A DNA stretch of 64,000 bases from Pseudomonas mucidolens (GTDB lineage: Bacteria > Pseudomonadota > Gammaproteobacteria > Pseudomonadales > Pseudomonadaceae): the NCBI RefSeq assembly GCF_900106045.1, contig NZ_LT629802.1:5022001-5086000 (forward strand), given 5' to 3'. A model generated the notes under the pieces. The model saw only the letters and a list, made by a program, of their open reading frames with translations, ran no database searches and had not been told where the DNA came from. This document shows, one piece after another, positions 15,400 through 23,952 of the stretch. The position numbers were made by a program, and so were the translations under genes. The stretch's first letter is position 1. The number at the start of each line of letters is the position of its first letter.

Positions 15400-16031
15400 G
15401 CGGGCTCCTTGGGAATCAGGTGCGCGAGGATCTGGTCGCGTACGTCGGGACTGGCGGCCAGCCCTTCGCGCACGCCGGCGATGTCTGCTGCGCTACGGTT
15501 CTGGCTCAGTTTGCGCTTGCCCTCCAAGCGCTTGATCGGCAGGGCAAAGCCGACAATCGCCTTGAGCATGCCTTCAATGTAGTCGGCCGGGGCGTCGCTG
15601 ACGGCCCATGGTTGGGCGCGCTCGGTTTCGTGACGCTGGGTCAGGGCGCTGACCAGCTCAAGCAGGCGCTCGGCGTCGGTAAACACCTCGGCCTGGCCGT
15701 AAGCGTGGACCGCGAGATAGTTCCAGGTTGGCACCACTTTGCCGTGTTCAGCTTTGGCCGGGTAAAACGCCGGGCTGATATACGCCTCGGCGCCAGCAAA
15801 AATCACCAGCGCCTCGCCGCCGTTTTGCAAGTCCTGCCATTGGTGATTGGCCTTGGCCATGTGGCCGTAAAGCGTGCCGTTGGGGCCTTCATCGGGGTTG
15901 AGCAACAGCGGCAAGTGGCTGGCTTGCAGGCCTTGCTCGCCAAAGGTCACTAATTGCGCCAGGCGCGTGTGCTGGATCAATTGCTGGATCTGGGGCAAAT
16001 CGTCGAAGGCAAAAGCGCGGGGTGTGTACAT
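15396..16031 (-). CDS. PaiB-like FMN-binding protein
   Basis: A 211-aa protein of the PaiB (FMN-binding split-barrel) family, annotated in Bacillus as a negative transcriptional regulator. Visible family segments are MYTPRAFAFDDLPQIQQLIQ at the start and the conserved VVPTWNYLAVHAYG in the middle. The start at 16031 is set by an AAGGAAAA ribosome binding site. It heads the short operon with two GNAT genes and is divergent from a MocR regulator 104 bp away, which is therefore the likely controller. It may be a flavin-dependent enzyme rather than a DNA-binding protein. Confidence 0.85.
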   Translation of the reverse strand: MYTPRAFAFDDLPQIQQLIQHTRLAQLVTFGEQGLQASHLPLLLNPDEGPNGTLYGHMAKANHQWQDLQNGGEALVIFAGAEAYISPAFYPAKAEHGKVVPTWNYLAVHAYGQAEVFTDAERLLELVSALTQRHETERAQPWAVSDAPADYIEGMLKAIVGFALPIKRLEGKRKLSQNRSAADIAGVREGLAASPDVRDQILAHLIPKEPA

Positions 16032-16134
16032 AAATATTTTCCTTGGCGAATGCCTGCATCCTAGGCAGGCTAATGGTTCGTTGTAAGAGCCATCTTTGCT
16101 CCATTTCATGGGTCCAATTACCGGAGTGTTCGCC

Positions 16135-17685
16135 ATGCCGTCAGCGCCGCCGCTGTCGTTCAACCCCGCTGGAATCGAGCTGGATCGGCGCCTGGGGCTG
16201 ACGCGCCAGTTGTATCAGGCATTGCGCCAACGGGTGTTGGACGGGCGCTTGGTCGGTGGCACGCGGTTGCCGGCGAGTCGGGATTTGGCGACGGCCTTGT
16301 CGATCTCTCGCAACAGTGTGGTCAGGGCCTACGATCAGCTCTACGCCGAAGGCTTCATCGAAGGCCGGGTCGGCGACGGCACTTACGTCGCGCAGTTGCC
16401 GACAACCGAAGGCGCTGCAAAAAAACTATCCACAAAACCATCCACAGGGTTTTCAACAGGCTTATCCCCAGCCTTATCCACAGATCGACTGAATTTGCCG
16501 GATGATTCGAGCCGAAAAGTTATTCACAGCCCGGCCTTGGATCGCTTGCAAGGTAATCATTTACCACTGCCACCTGCCGGGCCGCCACGGGCTTTTCGGG
16601 TCGGTGTACCGGCCTTCGATCTGTTCCCGTTTGACGTTTGGGCCAAGCTGAATGCGGCTTTCTGGCGCAAGCCGGATCTGCAACAGCTGTGTTATGGCCA
16701 CCCGGCGGGTGATGAGCGTTTGCGGGGATTGATCGCTGCCTATCTGCGCAGCTCGCGGGGCCTGCAGTGCACGGCTGAACAAATAGTGATCACCAGCGGC
16801 GCACAGCAGGCAATCAGCCTTTGTGCACAGTTGCTGGTGGCGCCTGGAGACCGTGTGGCAATTGAAGATCCGGGCTATCGGGCGGCCGGGCATGCGTTCG
16901 CAATTGCCGGCGCAAGCCTCCACGGCGTGGCCGTGGACAGTGAAGGCATCGACTGCGCTGCCCTCAATGCGCTCAAGGAGTGCCGGCTGGTTTATGTCAC
17001 GCCGTCGCATCAATACCCGACAGGCGTGGTCATGAGCCTGGCCCGGCGCCTGGAGTTGCTGGCCTGGGCCGAACGCAGCGACGGTTGGATCATCGAGGAT
17101 GACTACGACGGCGAGTACCGTTACAGCGGCGCGCCCCTGGCGCCTTTGGCGGCGCTGGACCGCAGTGGTCGGGTGGTGTACATCGGCACGTTTGGCAAGG
17201 TGGCCTTTCCCGCGCTACGCCTCGGTTACCTGGTATTGCCGCCGGGATATGTGGAAGCATTCACCCGGCGCCGCGCCGTGGATGTTCGGCATTCGGAGGT
17301 CAGCACCCAGGCGGTGATGGCGGAATTTATGGCCGCCGGGCATTTCCAGCGCCACATCCGGCGCATGCGCCGTGCCGCGTTGAGTCGGCGCAATGCCTTG
17401 CTGGCCGGCTGGCCCGCGAATGTACCCGGCGTGGGCTGCGTGCCCAGCGTCGCGGCGGGGTTGCACCTCACGGTACGCGTGGACAGCCTGGCCCGTGAGC
17501 AGGAATTGCTGGCCCAGGCCCGGGCGACGCAGGTCGAGGTCACGGGGTTGAGTAGCTATTGGCTAGCGGATTCCAGCACCCCGCCGGATCAGCGTGCCGG
17601 CCTGGTGCTGGGGTTTGCGGCGGTGCCGGAAGTCGCCATCGCCGAGGCATTGCTACGTTTGCGCACGGCGTGGCTGGCGCGATAA
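16135..17685 (+). CDS. MocR/PdxR-type regulator (GntR HTH fused to an aminotransferase fold)
   Basis: 516 aa. An N-terminal winged GntR HTH (about residues 15-80; TRLPASRDLATALSISRNSV) is joined by a roughly 60-residue linker to a fold-type-I aminotransferase domain. The PLP-binding lysine is about Lys355 in GTFGKVAFPALRLGY; PSHQYPTG and IEDDYDGEYRY complete the cofactor site. MocR proteins sense amino compounds through PLP. I use ATG 16135, preceded by CGGAGTG, rather than upstream in-frame codons. The linker is a Ser-Thr tetrapeptide repeat whose DNA contains DnaA-box-like 9-mers. It probably controls the divergent PaiB-GNAT operon. Confidence 0.9.
   Translation: MPSAPPLSFNPAGIELDRRLGLTRQLYQALRQRVLDGRLVGGTRLPASRDLATALSISRNSVVRAYDQLYAEGFIEGRVGDGTYVAQLPTTEGAAKKLSTKPSTGFSTGLSPALSTDRLNLPDDSSRKVIHSPALDRLQGNHLPLPPAGPPRAFRVGVPAFDLFPFDVWAKLNAAFWRKPDLQQLCYGHPAGDERLRGLIAAYLRSSRGLQCTAEQIVITSGAQQAISLCAQLLVAPGDRVAIEDPGYRAAGHAFAIAGASLHGVAVDSEGIDCAALNALKECRLVYVTPSHQYPTGVVMSLARRLELLAWAERSDGWIIEDDYDGEYRYSGAPLAPLAALDRSGRVVYIGTFGKVAFPALRLGYLVLPPGYVEAFTRRRAVDVRHSEVSTQAVMAEFMAAGHFQRHIRRMRRAALSRRNALLAGWPANVPGVGCVPSVAAGLHLTVRVDSLAREQELLAQARATQVEVTGLSSYWLADSSTPPDQRAGLVLGFAAVPEVAIAEALLRLRTAWLAR
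16426..16528 (+). repeat. 12-bp coding repeat carrying DnaA-box-like 9-mers
   Basis: Within the MocR linker, 9-mers occur at 16426 CTATCCACA, 16438 CCATCCACA, 16462 TTATCCCCA, 16474 TTATCCACA and 16520 TTATTCACA. The first four fall in a 12-bp register that encodes S-T-x-x repeats. Two of the five match the consensus TTATNCACA exactly. Confidence 0.6.
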
Positions 17686-17694
17686 CCCGCGCTT

Positions 17695-18786
17695 TCAGGT
17701 TCCGGACTTGATCTTGGTCCAGGCGCGGGTGCGGAAACGCTCGACCTTGGCGTCCAAGGGTTTCAAGGTATACAGCGTGGTCATCGCCGCTGCGGTCGGG
17801 TACAGGTTGGGATTGTTGCGGATCGCGGGGGCAACCTGTTCGGTTGCGTCCTTGTTGGGGTTGGGATAACCGACGAAATCACTGATCGGCGCAATGACGC
17901 TCGGTTGCAGCAAATAATTGATGAAGGTATAGGCGGCCTGCGGGTTCTTGGCGCCCTTGGGAATGGCGAGCATGTCGAACCAGATCGGCGCGCCTTCCCT
18001 GGGCAGGCGCATGTCCACGGTCACGCCGTTCCTGGCTTCCTTGGCGCGGTTGGCGGCTTGGGAGAAGCTGCCGGAATAACCGACGGCGACGCAGATGTCG
18101 CCGTTGGCGATGTCGGCCATGTACTTGGAGGAATGGAAGTAGGTGATGTACGGACGGATCTTCATCAGCAGCGCTTCGGCCTTGAGGTAATCCTTTGGGT
18201 TGTTGCTGTTGGGATCCAGGCCTAGGTGTTGCAGGGCCAGCGGCAGCATTTCGGACGGTGAGTCCAGCAGGGTGACCCCGCATTGCTTGAGCTTGCTGAT
18301 GTTCTCTTGCTTGAAGATCAGGTCCCAGCTGTCCACCGGCGCGTCGGCACCCAGCGCGGCCTTGACCTTTTCCGGGTTGAAGCCGATGAGGATGGTGCCG
18401 TACATGTAGGGCACAGCGAACTTGTTCTCTGGATCGTTGGCTTCGATCAACTGCATCAGCTTGGGATCAAGGTGATGCCAGTTCGGTAACTGGCTGCGGT
18501 CCAGGGGCTGGAATACGCCGGCCTCGATCTGCTTGGCGAGGAACACATTCGACGGCACCACGACGTCATAGCCGGAGTTGCCCGTCAGTAGCTTGGCTTC
18601 CAGGGCTTCATTGGTGTCGAAAATATCGTAGACCAGTTTGATCGCGGGGTTTTGCGTCTTGAAGTCATCCAGCGCCTTGGGCGTGATGTAGTCGAACCAG
18701 TTGTAGACTCGCAAAGTATTCTCTTCAGCGTGTGCGATGCCAGTCACGAGGGCGGCACACAGGACCAGCGATTTGAGCCTGTTCAT
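17695..18786 (-). CDS. Putrescine/spermidine ABC transporter substrate-binding protein
   Basis: A 363-aa periplasmic protein of the PotF/SpuD family. It has a signal peptide (MNRLKSLVLCAALVTGIAHA) and the family's opening LRVYNWFDYITPKALDDF. The start at 18786 is fixed by an AGGAGT site and by ATGA overlap with the preceding deacetylase gene; an in-frame extension to 19050 is spurious. With the acetylpolyamine deacetylase it forms a two-gene operon equivalent, from memory, to P. aeruginosa PA1410-PA1409. No permease or ATPase is present, so it must feed a transporter encoded elsewhere. Confidence 0.9.
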   Translation of the reverse strand: MNRLKSLVLCAALVTGIAHAEENTLRVYNWFDYITPKALDDFKTQNPAIKLVYDIFDTNEALEAKLLTGNSGYDVVVPSNVFLAKQIEAGVFQPLDRSQLPNWHHLDPKLMQLIEANDPENKFAVPYMYGTILIGFNPEKVKAALGADAPVDSWDLIFKQENISKLKQCGVTLLDSPSEMLPLALQHLGLDPNSNNPKDYLKAEALLMKIRPYITYFHSSKYMADIANGDICVAVGYSGSFSQAANRAKEARNGVTVDMRLPREGAPIWFDMLAIPKGAKNPQAAYTFINYLLQPSVIAPISDFVGYPNPNKDATEQVAPAIRNNPNLYPTAAAMTTLYTLKPLDAKVERFRTRAWTKIKSGT

Positions 18787-19820
18787 CGGCTTGACTCCTG
18801 TTCGAAGCCTTCGAGGACGTTGACGGCATTGATGCCGATTTCTTCCACGGCATAACCGCCTTCCATGACGAACAGCGTGGGCTTGCCAAGTTGCGCGATA
18901 CGTTGGCCCATCATCAGGTAATCCGGGCTGTCGAGCTTGAACTGCGAGATCGGATCCTCCTTGAACGTATCCACACCGAGAGAGACCACGATGACCTCGG
19001 CGCCGTAACGCTCGATTTCGTTGCAGGCGTCCTCCAGTGCTGCACTCCAACGGCTCCAGTCGGTGCCGGCCGGCAGCGGATAGTTGAAGTTGAAACCTTC
19101 TCCCGCGTCCTCGCCCCGCTCATCGGCATAGCCCAGGAAGAACGGAAACTCAGCCTCCGGATGCCCGTGGATCGAGGTAAACAGCACGTCGCTGCGCGCA
19201 TAAAAGATCGATTGCGTGCCGTTGCCGTGGTGATAGTCGACGTCCAGGATCGCGACCTGTTTATGGCCCTGGTCGAGAAAGGCCTGCGCGGCGATGGCGG
19301 CGTTGTTGAGGTAGCAGTAACCGCCCATCAGGTCGCTGGCGGCATGATGTCCCGGCGGTCGACACAGCGCGAAGGCACTGTGTGCGCCCTGTTGGATCGC
19401 CTGCTGGGCGGTCAATGCGACCTGGGCGGCGCTATAGGCGGCTTGCCAGGTACCGGCGGTGATAGGCGCGCCGCCGTCGAAGCTGTAGTAGCCCAATTGG
19501 CCGTGCAGGCTGGTGGGCAAGACCCGACGCAGGGTCCGGGCCGGCCAGGTGTAGGGCAGCAGGTCGCCCTGCTGGTTGAAGGCGGTCCAGCGTTGCCAGG
19601 CACCTTTGAAGAAGTCCAGGTAAGCGCGGCTGTGGATACGTTGCAGCGGCGCGAGACCAAAATCTTGAGGCGCATGTACCGGACCCAGTCCGCACTCCTT
19701 CACGCGTTGCAACACATGGTCGGCGCGGGAGGGCATTTCAAAACACGGCATCAGTTGCCCGTCCATCAATTCGCAACGGCCGTGGTGCAGGTGGTGATCG
19801 TCCGAGTAGATCGTCAGCAT
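18783..19820 (-). CDS. aphA: Acetylpolyamine amidohydrolase (class II histone-deacetylase family)
   Basis: A 345-aa zinc hydrolase that removes acetyl groups from acetylputrescine or acetylcadaverine. The HDAC motifs are complete: RPPGHHA with the paired catalytic histidines, ILDVDYHHGNGT with zinc ligands, SLGVDTF with the last zinc Asp, and MEGGYAVEEIG with the transition-state Tyr. The start at 19820 (MLTIYSDDHH) has GCGGAGAA upstream. The gene overlaps the polyamine-binding-protein gene by four bases. In P. aeruginosa AphA and AphB serve acetylpolyamine catabolism; the symbol rests on motifs plus the same neighbour. Confidence 0.88.
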   Translation of the reverse strand: MLTIYSDDHHLHHGRCELMDGQLMPCFEMPSRADHVLQRVKECGLGPVHAPQDFGLAPLQRIHSRAYLDFFKGAWQRWTAFNQQGDLLPYTWPARTLRRVLPTSLHGQLGYYSFDGGAPITAGTWQAAYSAAQVALTAQQAIQQGAHSAFALCRPPGHHAASDLMGGYCYLNNAAIAAQAFLDQGHKQVAILDVDYHHGNGTQSIFYARSDVLFTSIHGHPEAEFPFFLGYADERGEDAGEGFNFNYPLPAGTDWSRWSAALEDACNEIERYGAEVIVVSLGVDTFKEDPISQFKLDSPDYLMMGQRIAQLGKPTLFVMEGGYAVEEIGINAVNVLEGFEQESSR

Positions 19821-19986
19821 TTGTTGTTCTCCGCAGGCGGTATCGGTATCTGCAGTCTTGCGGTGGAGCCGCGGTATGAGAACGGCAGGAGCGGCCAAAA
19901 GGGGATAAATACGGCCAAATTATCTGTCCATAATTCGCCCTATCGGTGAACGGGCTGGCTTGCGACAGCCTCAACACAGTGCAGGC

Positions 19987-20979
19987 TCAAGTGCGAAACG
20001 CGCTCGGTGCAACACCGCTCCAGCGCACAAATGCATGGCGGAAGCTGGCCGTTTCGCTGAAGCCCAATTGCTCGGCGATACGGTAGATCGGCAGTTGACC
20101 TTCCCCCAGCAACTGCTTGGCACGTTCAAAGCGCAGCTCGTCGAGCAGTTCCTGGTAGCTGCAACCCAGATCACGCAGGTGACGGCGCAGGGTGCGGGCC
20201 GAACAGTTCATCTGTTCGGCCAGGCCTTCAATGCCGGGTGCGGCGCTGAGCTGGGCCGCGAGCAATTGCCGGATTCTGCCCAGCCAGGCCTGACGCCCGG
20301 TGAACTCCAGGTTCTGCTTGCGGCAGCGTTCGGCCATGGTCTGGTGGGTGATGGCATCGGCCAGGGGCAGCGGCTGATCCATCCAGCGTTTGTCGAAGGC
20401 AAAGGCGTTGTTGCCAGCCTCGAAGTGCAGCGGGCAGTCGAAGCGTTCCGCATACCGCGCACGATAATCCGGGGCGGGGTATTCAAAACGCGCGCCCAGC
20501 AACGGCAGCGGCTGGCCGAGCAGGTCGTCACAGATGACTTTCAGCGAGGCCAGGCACAGCTCGACGTTGAATATCGCCATGGCCGGCATTTCCCGGTAAT
20601 CGCTGGCGCTGAACCAGATGCGCTCGCCGTCTTCTTGCAGGCGCAGCGCGAAAAGTGTTCCCAGCAGCGCCGGATAGCGCAACGCCAGGCGCAAGGCGTC
20701 ACCAAAGGTGGCACTGGTGAGCAGCGCATAACCGAGCATGCCGTAGGACGAAACGTGCATCTGCCGGCCGAGGTCCAGGCCGATATCCCCTCGCAACGCC
20801 ACGGCATTGGCGCAGACGCGCATTTCCTGATTGGTGGTGATGCGGGCGTCGGGACGGCTCAAGTCCGCCGTGCAGATACCGCTGCCGGCGAGCAGGTCTT
20901 CAGGCGGCAGGCCTTCGCCCTTGAAGGTATTGAGCACCAGGGAGACGGCGTTGAGGGTGGTGAGGTGGGAGTGCAGCAT
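19987..20979 (-). CDS. AraC family transcriptional regulator
   Basis: 330 aa. An N-terminal arabinose-binding-type ligand domain (about residues 20-210) and a C-terminal double HTH are present: NCSARTLRRHLRDLGCSYQELL, then YRIAEQLGFSETASFRHAFVRW. This is the OruR/ArgR-like architecture common in amino-acid and polyamine catabolism. It lies upstream of aphA on the same strand and downstream of the asparaginase gene, so it may control either. The effector cannot be read from the sequence. Confidence 0.87.
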   Translation of the reverse strand: MLHSHLTTLNAVSLVLNTFKGEGLPPEDLLAGSGICTADLSRPDARITTNQEMRVCANAVALRGDIGLDLGRQMHVSSYGMLGYALLTSATFGDALRLALRYPALLGTLFALRLQEDGERIWFSASDYREMPAMAIFNVELCLASLKVICDDLLGQPLPLLGARFEYPAPDYRARYAERFDCPLHFEAGNNAFAFDKRWMDQPLPLADAITHQTMAERCRKQNLEFTGRQAWLGRIRQLLAAQLSAAPGIEGLAEQMNCSARTLRRHLRDLGCSYQELLDELRFERAKQLLGEGQLPIYRIAEQLGFSETASFRHAFVRWSGVAPSAFRT

Positions 20980-21029
20980 GGAATCTTCCAGCCAGGGGAT
21001 GGCTGGAAGAAGAGCAAGTTACATGCCGC

Positions 21030-22016
21030 TCAGCGCAGCTCGCCGCACAGGTCCAACTCGACCAGGCGGCGGACTTCGCGGGTGTCGAGCCCGGCACCGA
21101 GCAACGCATTGAGTTTGCCGAATGCCGCCTCACGGGTCATTCCACCACCGGACAACACGCCCACGCCGCGTAAGCGGCTGCCGGCTTCGTAGACGTCCAG
21201 GTCCACGCCACCTTCATGGCATTGGGTGAGGGCGACGACGACGACGCCCTGATCCTGTGCGCGCTGAAGGCTGGCGAGGAACTCGGGGTTGTCGCTCGGC
21301 CCGGTGCCGCTGCCGAAGCACTCCAACACCAATGCCTGGATGCCGCTGTTGACCATTGCGTCCAGTTGCGCCGCGCCAATGCCCGGCACCAGTGGCAAGA
21401 CGCCGACGTTCGCCACTGCCTTGGCGTGACGAAAGCCCAGTGTCTGCGGGATCGAATCGGCCTTGGCGACCCCGCCGGTGCGTTGCAACGCGGCAAACGG
21501 ATGCCGGCCAAAGCTGCGAATCTTTGCGCAACGGGTTGGCGCCATCAGTGCGCCGTGAAAGTACAGGTGCACACCCGCCGCGAGGCCTTCGCCCAACGCT
21601 ACCAGCGCACCGCTGACATTTTCCCAGGCATCGCTGTCCGGCACGCCGGCGGGCAACATGGAGCCGGTGAACAGCACCGGCGCGGACAGCCCCAACAGCT
21701 GGAAGCTCATGGCCGCCGCACTGTAGGCCAAGGTGTCGGTGCCATGCAGAATCAGCACGCCGTCGCAACCGTCGTCCACCGCTTCGATCACGGCCACGCG
21801 CAAACGCTGCCAGTAATCCGGGGTCATGTTGGCGCTGTCGATCAGCGGCGCCATTTCCCGGAAGCGCCATGCGGGTACAGTGAGTTGGGGTTGTCCGGCG
21901 AGGTACTCGCTCATCCGGGCTTCGAACCCCGAGGCCGGGGCCAGGCCATTGGCACTGGCCTGCATGCCGATGGTGCCACCGGTGTAGAGCACCATGATGT
22001 TATTTGCTGGGGCCAT
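21030..22016 (-). CDS. ansA: Type I L-asparaginase
   Basis: A 328-aa cytoplasmic amidohydrolase that converts L-asparagine to aspartate and ammonia. Both catalytic threonine motifs are present: VLYTGGTIGMQ near residue 8 and ILHGTDTLAYSA near residue 90. There is no signal peptide, which favours the low-affinity cytoplasmic type. The start at 22016 has AGGAGAAGG upstream. It is followed closely by the AraC gene and preceded by a sodium-alanine/glycine-type symporter gene, so amino-acid uptake and deamidation are encoded together. Confidence 0.88.
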   Translation of the reverse strand: MAPANNIMVLYTGGTIGMQASANGLAPASGFEARMSEYLAGQPQLTVPAWRFREMAPLIDSANMTPDYWQRLRVAVIEAVDDGCDGVLILHGTDTLAYSAAAMSFQLLGLSAPVLFTGSMLPAGVPDSDAWENVSGALVALGEGLAAGVHLYFHGALMAPTRCAKIRSFGRHPFAALQRTGGVAKADSIPQTLGFRHAKAVANVGVLPLVPGIGAAQLDAMVNSGIQALVLECFGSGTGPSDNPEFLASLQRAQDQGVVVVALTQCHEGGVDLDVYEAGSRLRGVGVLSGGGMTREAAFGKLNALLGAGLDTREVRRLVELDLCGELR

Positions 22017-22088
22017 CGAACCTTCTCCTGAATGAAAAACACCGCGTGCCCCAGAGCATGCCCAAGGCCACACGGTGTGTCACGGCTC

Positions 22089-23540
22089 TTAGCGTTGCGT
22101 TTGAGCGTTCGATTCAGCAGCGGCCGTGGCGACAGACCCAGTGGTTGCCGGGTTGGCCGGCCAGGCCTTGAGATCCAGGTCCAGATCGGGGAACTGGCTG
22201 GAATCGAATACCGGCGTCTTGATCCCCGCGGCGCGCTGGCCGTCGTAGTCACGCAGGATACGCATGGCGATCTTGAACAGGAACGCCAGGGCGAACAGGT
22301 TGACGAATGCCAGCAGGGTCATGGTGATGTCGGCGAACGCGAACACCGTGCTCAGGTTTTCGACCGAGCCCCAGAAAATCAACACCAATACCAGCGTGCG
22401 GTAACCAATCAGCATCTTGCGGTTGTTGCCGAGCAAAAAGCGCAGGTTACTCTCGCCGAGGTAGTAGTTGTACATGATCGAGGTGAACACGAATAACGCC
22501 AGGGCCACCGAGATGAACATCCGGCCCCAGTCGCCGACCACGGCCGCCAGCGAGTTCTGGGTCAGGGCAATGCCGTCGCCTTCGAAACCGGGGGTGTAAA
22601 AACCCGACAGCAGGATCAGCAGCGCGGTGCAGGTGCAGATGATGAAGGTGTCGAGGAACACGCTGAACGCCTGGACCACGCCTTGGGCGACCGGGTGTTC
22701 GACCGAGGCCACGGCGGCGACGTTGGGCGCGCTGCCCAGGCCCGCTTCGTTGGCGAATACGCCGCGCTTGACGCCCATGATAATCGCGCTGCCGAGCAGG
22801 CCACCGAAGGCCTGGTCGAGGCCGAAGGCGCTCTTGACGATGGTCATCAACATGCCCGGCACCTGATCGAATTGCAGCACGATCACGTAGAGGGTCACGG
22901 CGATGTAGACCAGGGTCTTGACCGGCACCAGTAGGTCGGCGATCGAGGCGATGCGCTTGATCCCGCCGATGAACACCAGGCCCAGCAATGCCACCAGCGC
23001 CAGGCCGGTGTAGGTGGTATCGAAGCCGAAGGCATTATTGAGCGAGTGCGTCACCGCGTGAGCTTGTAGACCGTTGAAGGCAAAGCCGAATGTCACCAGC
23101 AGTAGGAATGCCATCACCATCCCCAGCCAACGCTTGTGCAAGCCGTGCTGGATGTAATAGGCCGGGCCACCCCGGTAGGTGCCTTCGGCGTCAGTGCGTT
23201 TGTAGAGTTGGCCGAGGGAGCACTCGATAAAGCTTGAGGACATGCCCACCAAGGCAGTCACCCACATCCAGAACACCGCGCCCGGTCCACCGAGCGTCAC
23301 GGCAATGCCGACGCCCGCGATGTTACCGGCCCCGACGCGCCCGGCCAGGCTGAGCATCAGCGCCTGGAATGAGCTGAGTTGACCGGCGCTGCTTTTCAGA
23401 CTGTCGCGAAATACCGCGAACATATGAAAGAAGTGACGAAATTGAACGAAGCGCGAGCGGATCGTGAAGTAACCACCGAGCCCGACAATGAGCCCGATCA
23501 GTACTTTTCCTGAGAGGAAGTCGTTGATGACTTCAAGCAT
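22089..23540 (-). CDS. Sodium:alanine/glycine symporter family protein (AGCS)
   Basis: A 483-aa inner-membrane transporter with about ten hydrophobic segments. AGCS signatures include LSLAGRVGAGNIAGVGIAV and GGLLGSAIIMGVKRGVFANEAGLGSAPNVAA. It imports a small neutral amino acid with sodium. The start at 23540 has GAGGAA upstream. The stop is 72 bp from the asparaginase start, so co-transcription is likely and asparagine or alanine are plausible substrates (inference). Confidence 0.92.
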   Translation of the reverse strand: MLEVINDFLSGKVLIGLIVGLGGYFTIRSRFVQFRHFFHMFAVFRDSLKSSAGQLSSFQALMLSLAGRVGAGNIAGVGIAVTLGGPGAVFWMWVTALVGMSSSFIECSLGQLYKRTDAEGTYRGGPAYYIQHGLHKRWLGMVMAFLLLVTFGFAFNGLQAHAVTHSLNNAFGFDTTYTGLALVALLGLVFIGGIKRIASIADLLVPVKTLVYIAVTLYVIVLQFDQVPGMLMTIVKSAFGLDQAFGGLLGSAIIMGVKRGVFANEAGLGSAPNVAAVASVEHPVAQGVVQAFSVFLDTFIICTCTALLILLSGFYTPGFEGDGIALTQNSLAAVVGDWGRMFISVALALFVFTSIMYNYYLGESNLRFLLGNNRKMLIGYRTLVLVLIFWGSVENLSTVFAFADITMTLLAFVNLFALAFLFKIAMRILRDYDGQRAAGIKTPVFDSSQFPDLDLDLKAWPANPATTGSVATAAAESNAQTQR

Positions 23541-23841
23541 GGAGTATTCCTCGCTATTTTTTCTAAAGGCAGAAGCCGGTCGGTTCGACACATCGAGTTA
23601 CACACTATCGTGCAGGCAGCACAATAGGTGGATCGGGTGCTCGTCCCGGTTCCAATTCGCGGGTTGTTATTAGTTCGGCGTTCGCATGACTCGGGTCTCG
23701 TTACCGACGACAGTGCATGCGAAGAGGGGCGGCACTATACCTATGTGTGCGCCAACCGTCTGCAACCGGCGCAATTGCCCGAGGAATGGTCGGTGGGAAA
23801 AGCGCGGCTCGATTCCCGCTGACGATCTGGAATGTATCCCT
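23541..23841. other. Intergenic region upstream of the symporter gene
   Basis: No gene is supported here. It must contain the symporter promoter on the minus strand, but I could not identify convincing -35 and -10 boxes. Short open frames in both directions lack ribosome binding sites and recognisable sequence. Confidence 0.5.
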
Positions 23842-23940
23842 GTAGGAGCGAGCTTGCTCGCGAAGGTCGCTAACGATAACGCGGGAAATCTGGCACCCCG
23901 AGGTGCTCTTGAATTTCTCGCGAGCAAGCTCGCTCCTACA
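23842..23940 (+). repeat. REPIN, copy 2
   Basis: It starts TGTAGGAGCGAGCTTGCTCG, contains AACGATAACGCGGG in the loop, and ends CGAGCAAGCTCGCTCCTACA, giving perfect terminal arms. It lies 12 bp from the 3' end of the porin gene. Confidence 0.95.
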
Positions 23941-23952
23941 CGGGGTAAAACC

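Noticed and set aside
15396..16163. A longer 255-aa PaiB-like protein starting at 16163
   Set aside because: The extra 44 residues have no homology and overlap the divergent regulator; an AAGGAAAA site fixes the start at 16031.
16426..16528. A replication origin
   Set aside because: DnaA-box-like 9-mers occur, but the region is coding. No dnaA, dnaN or AT-rich unwinding segment is nearby.
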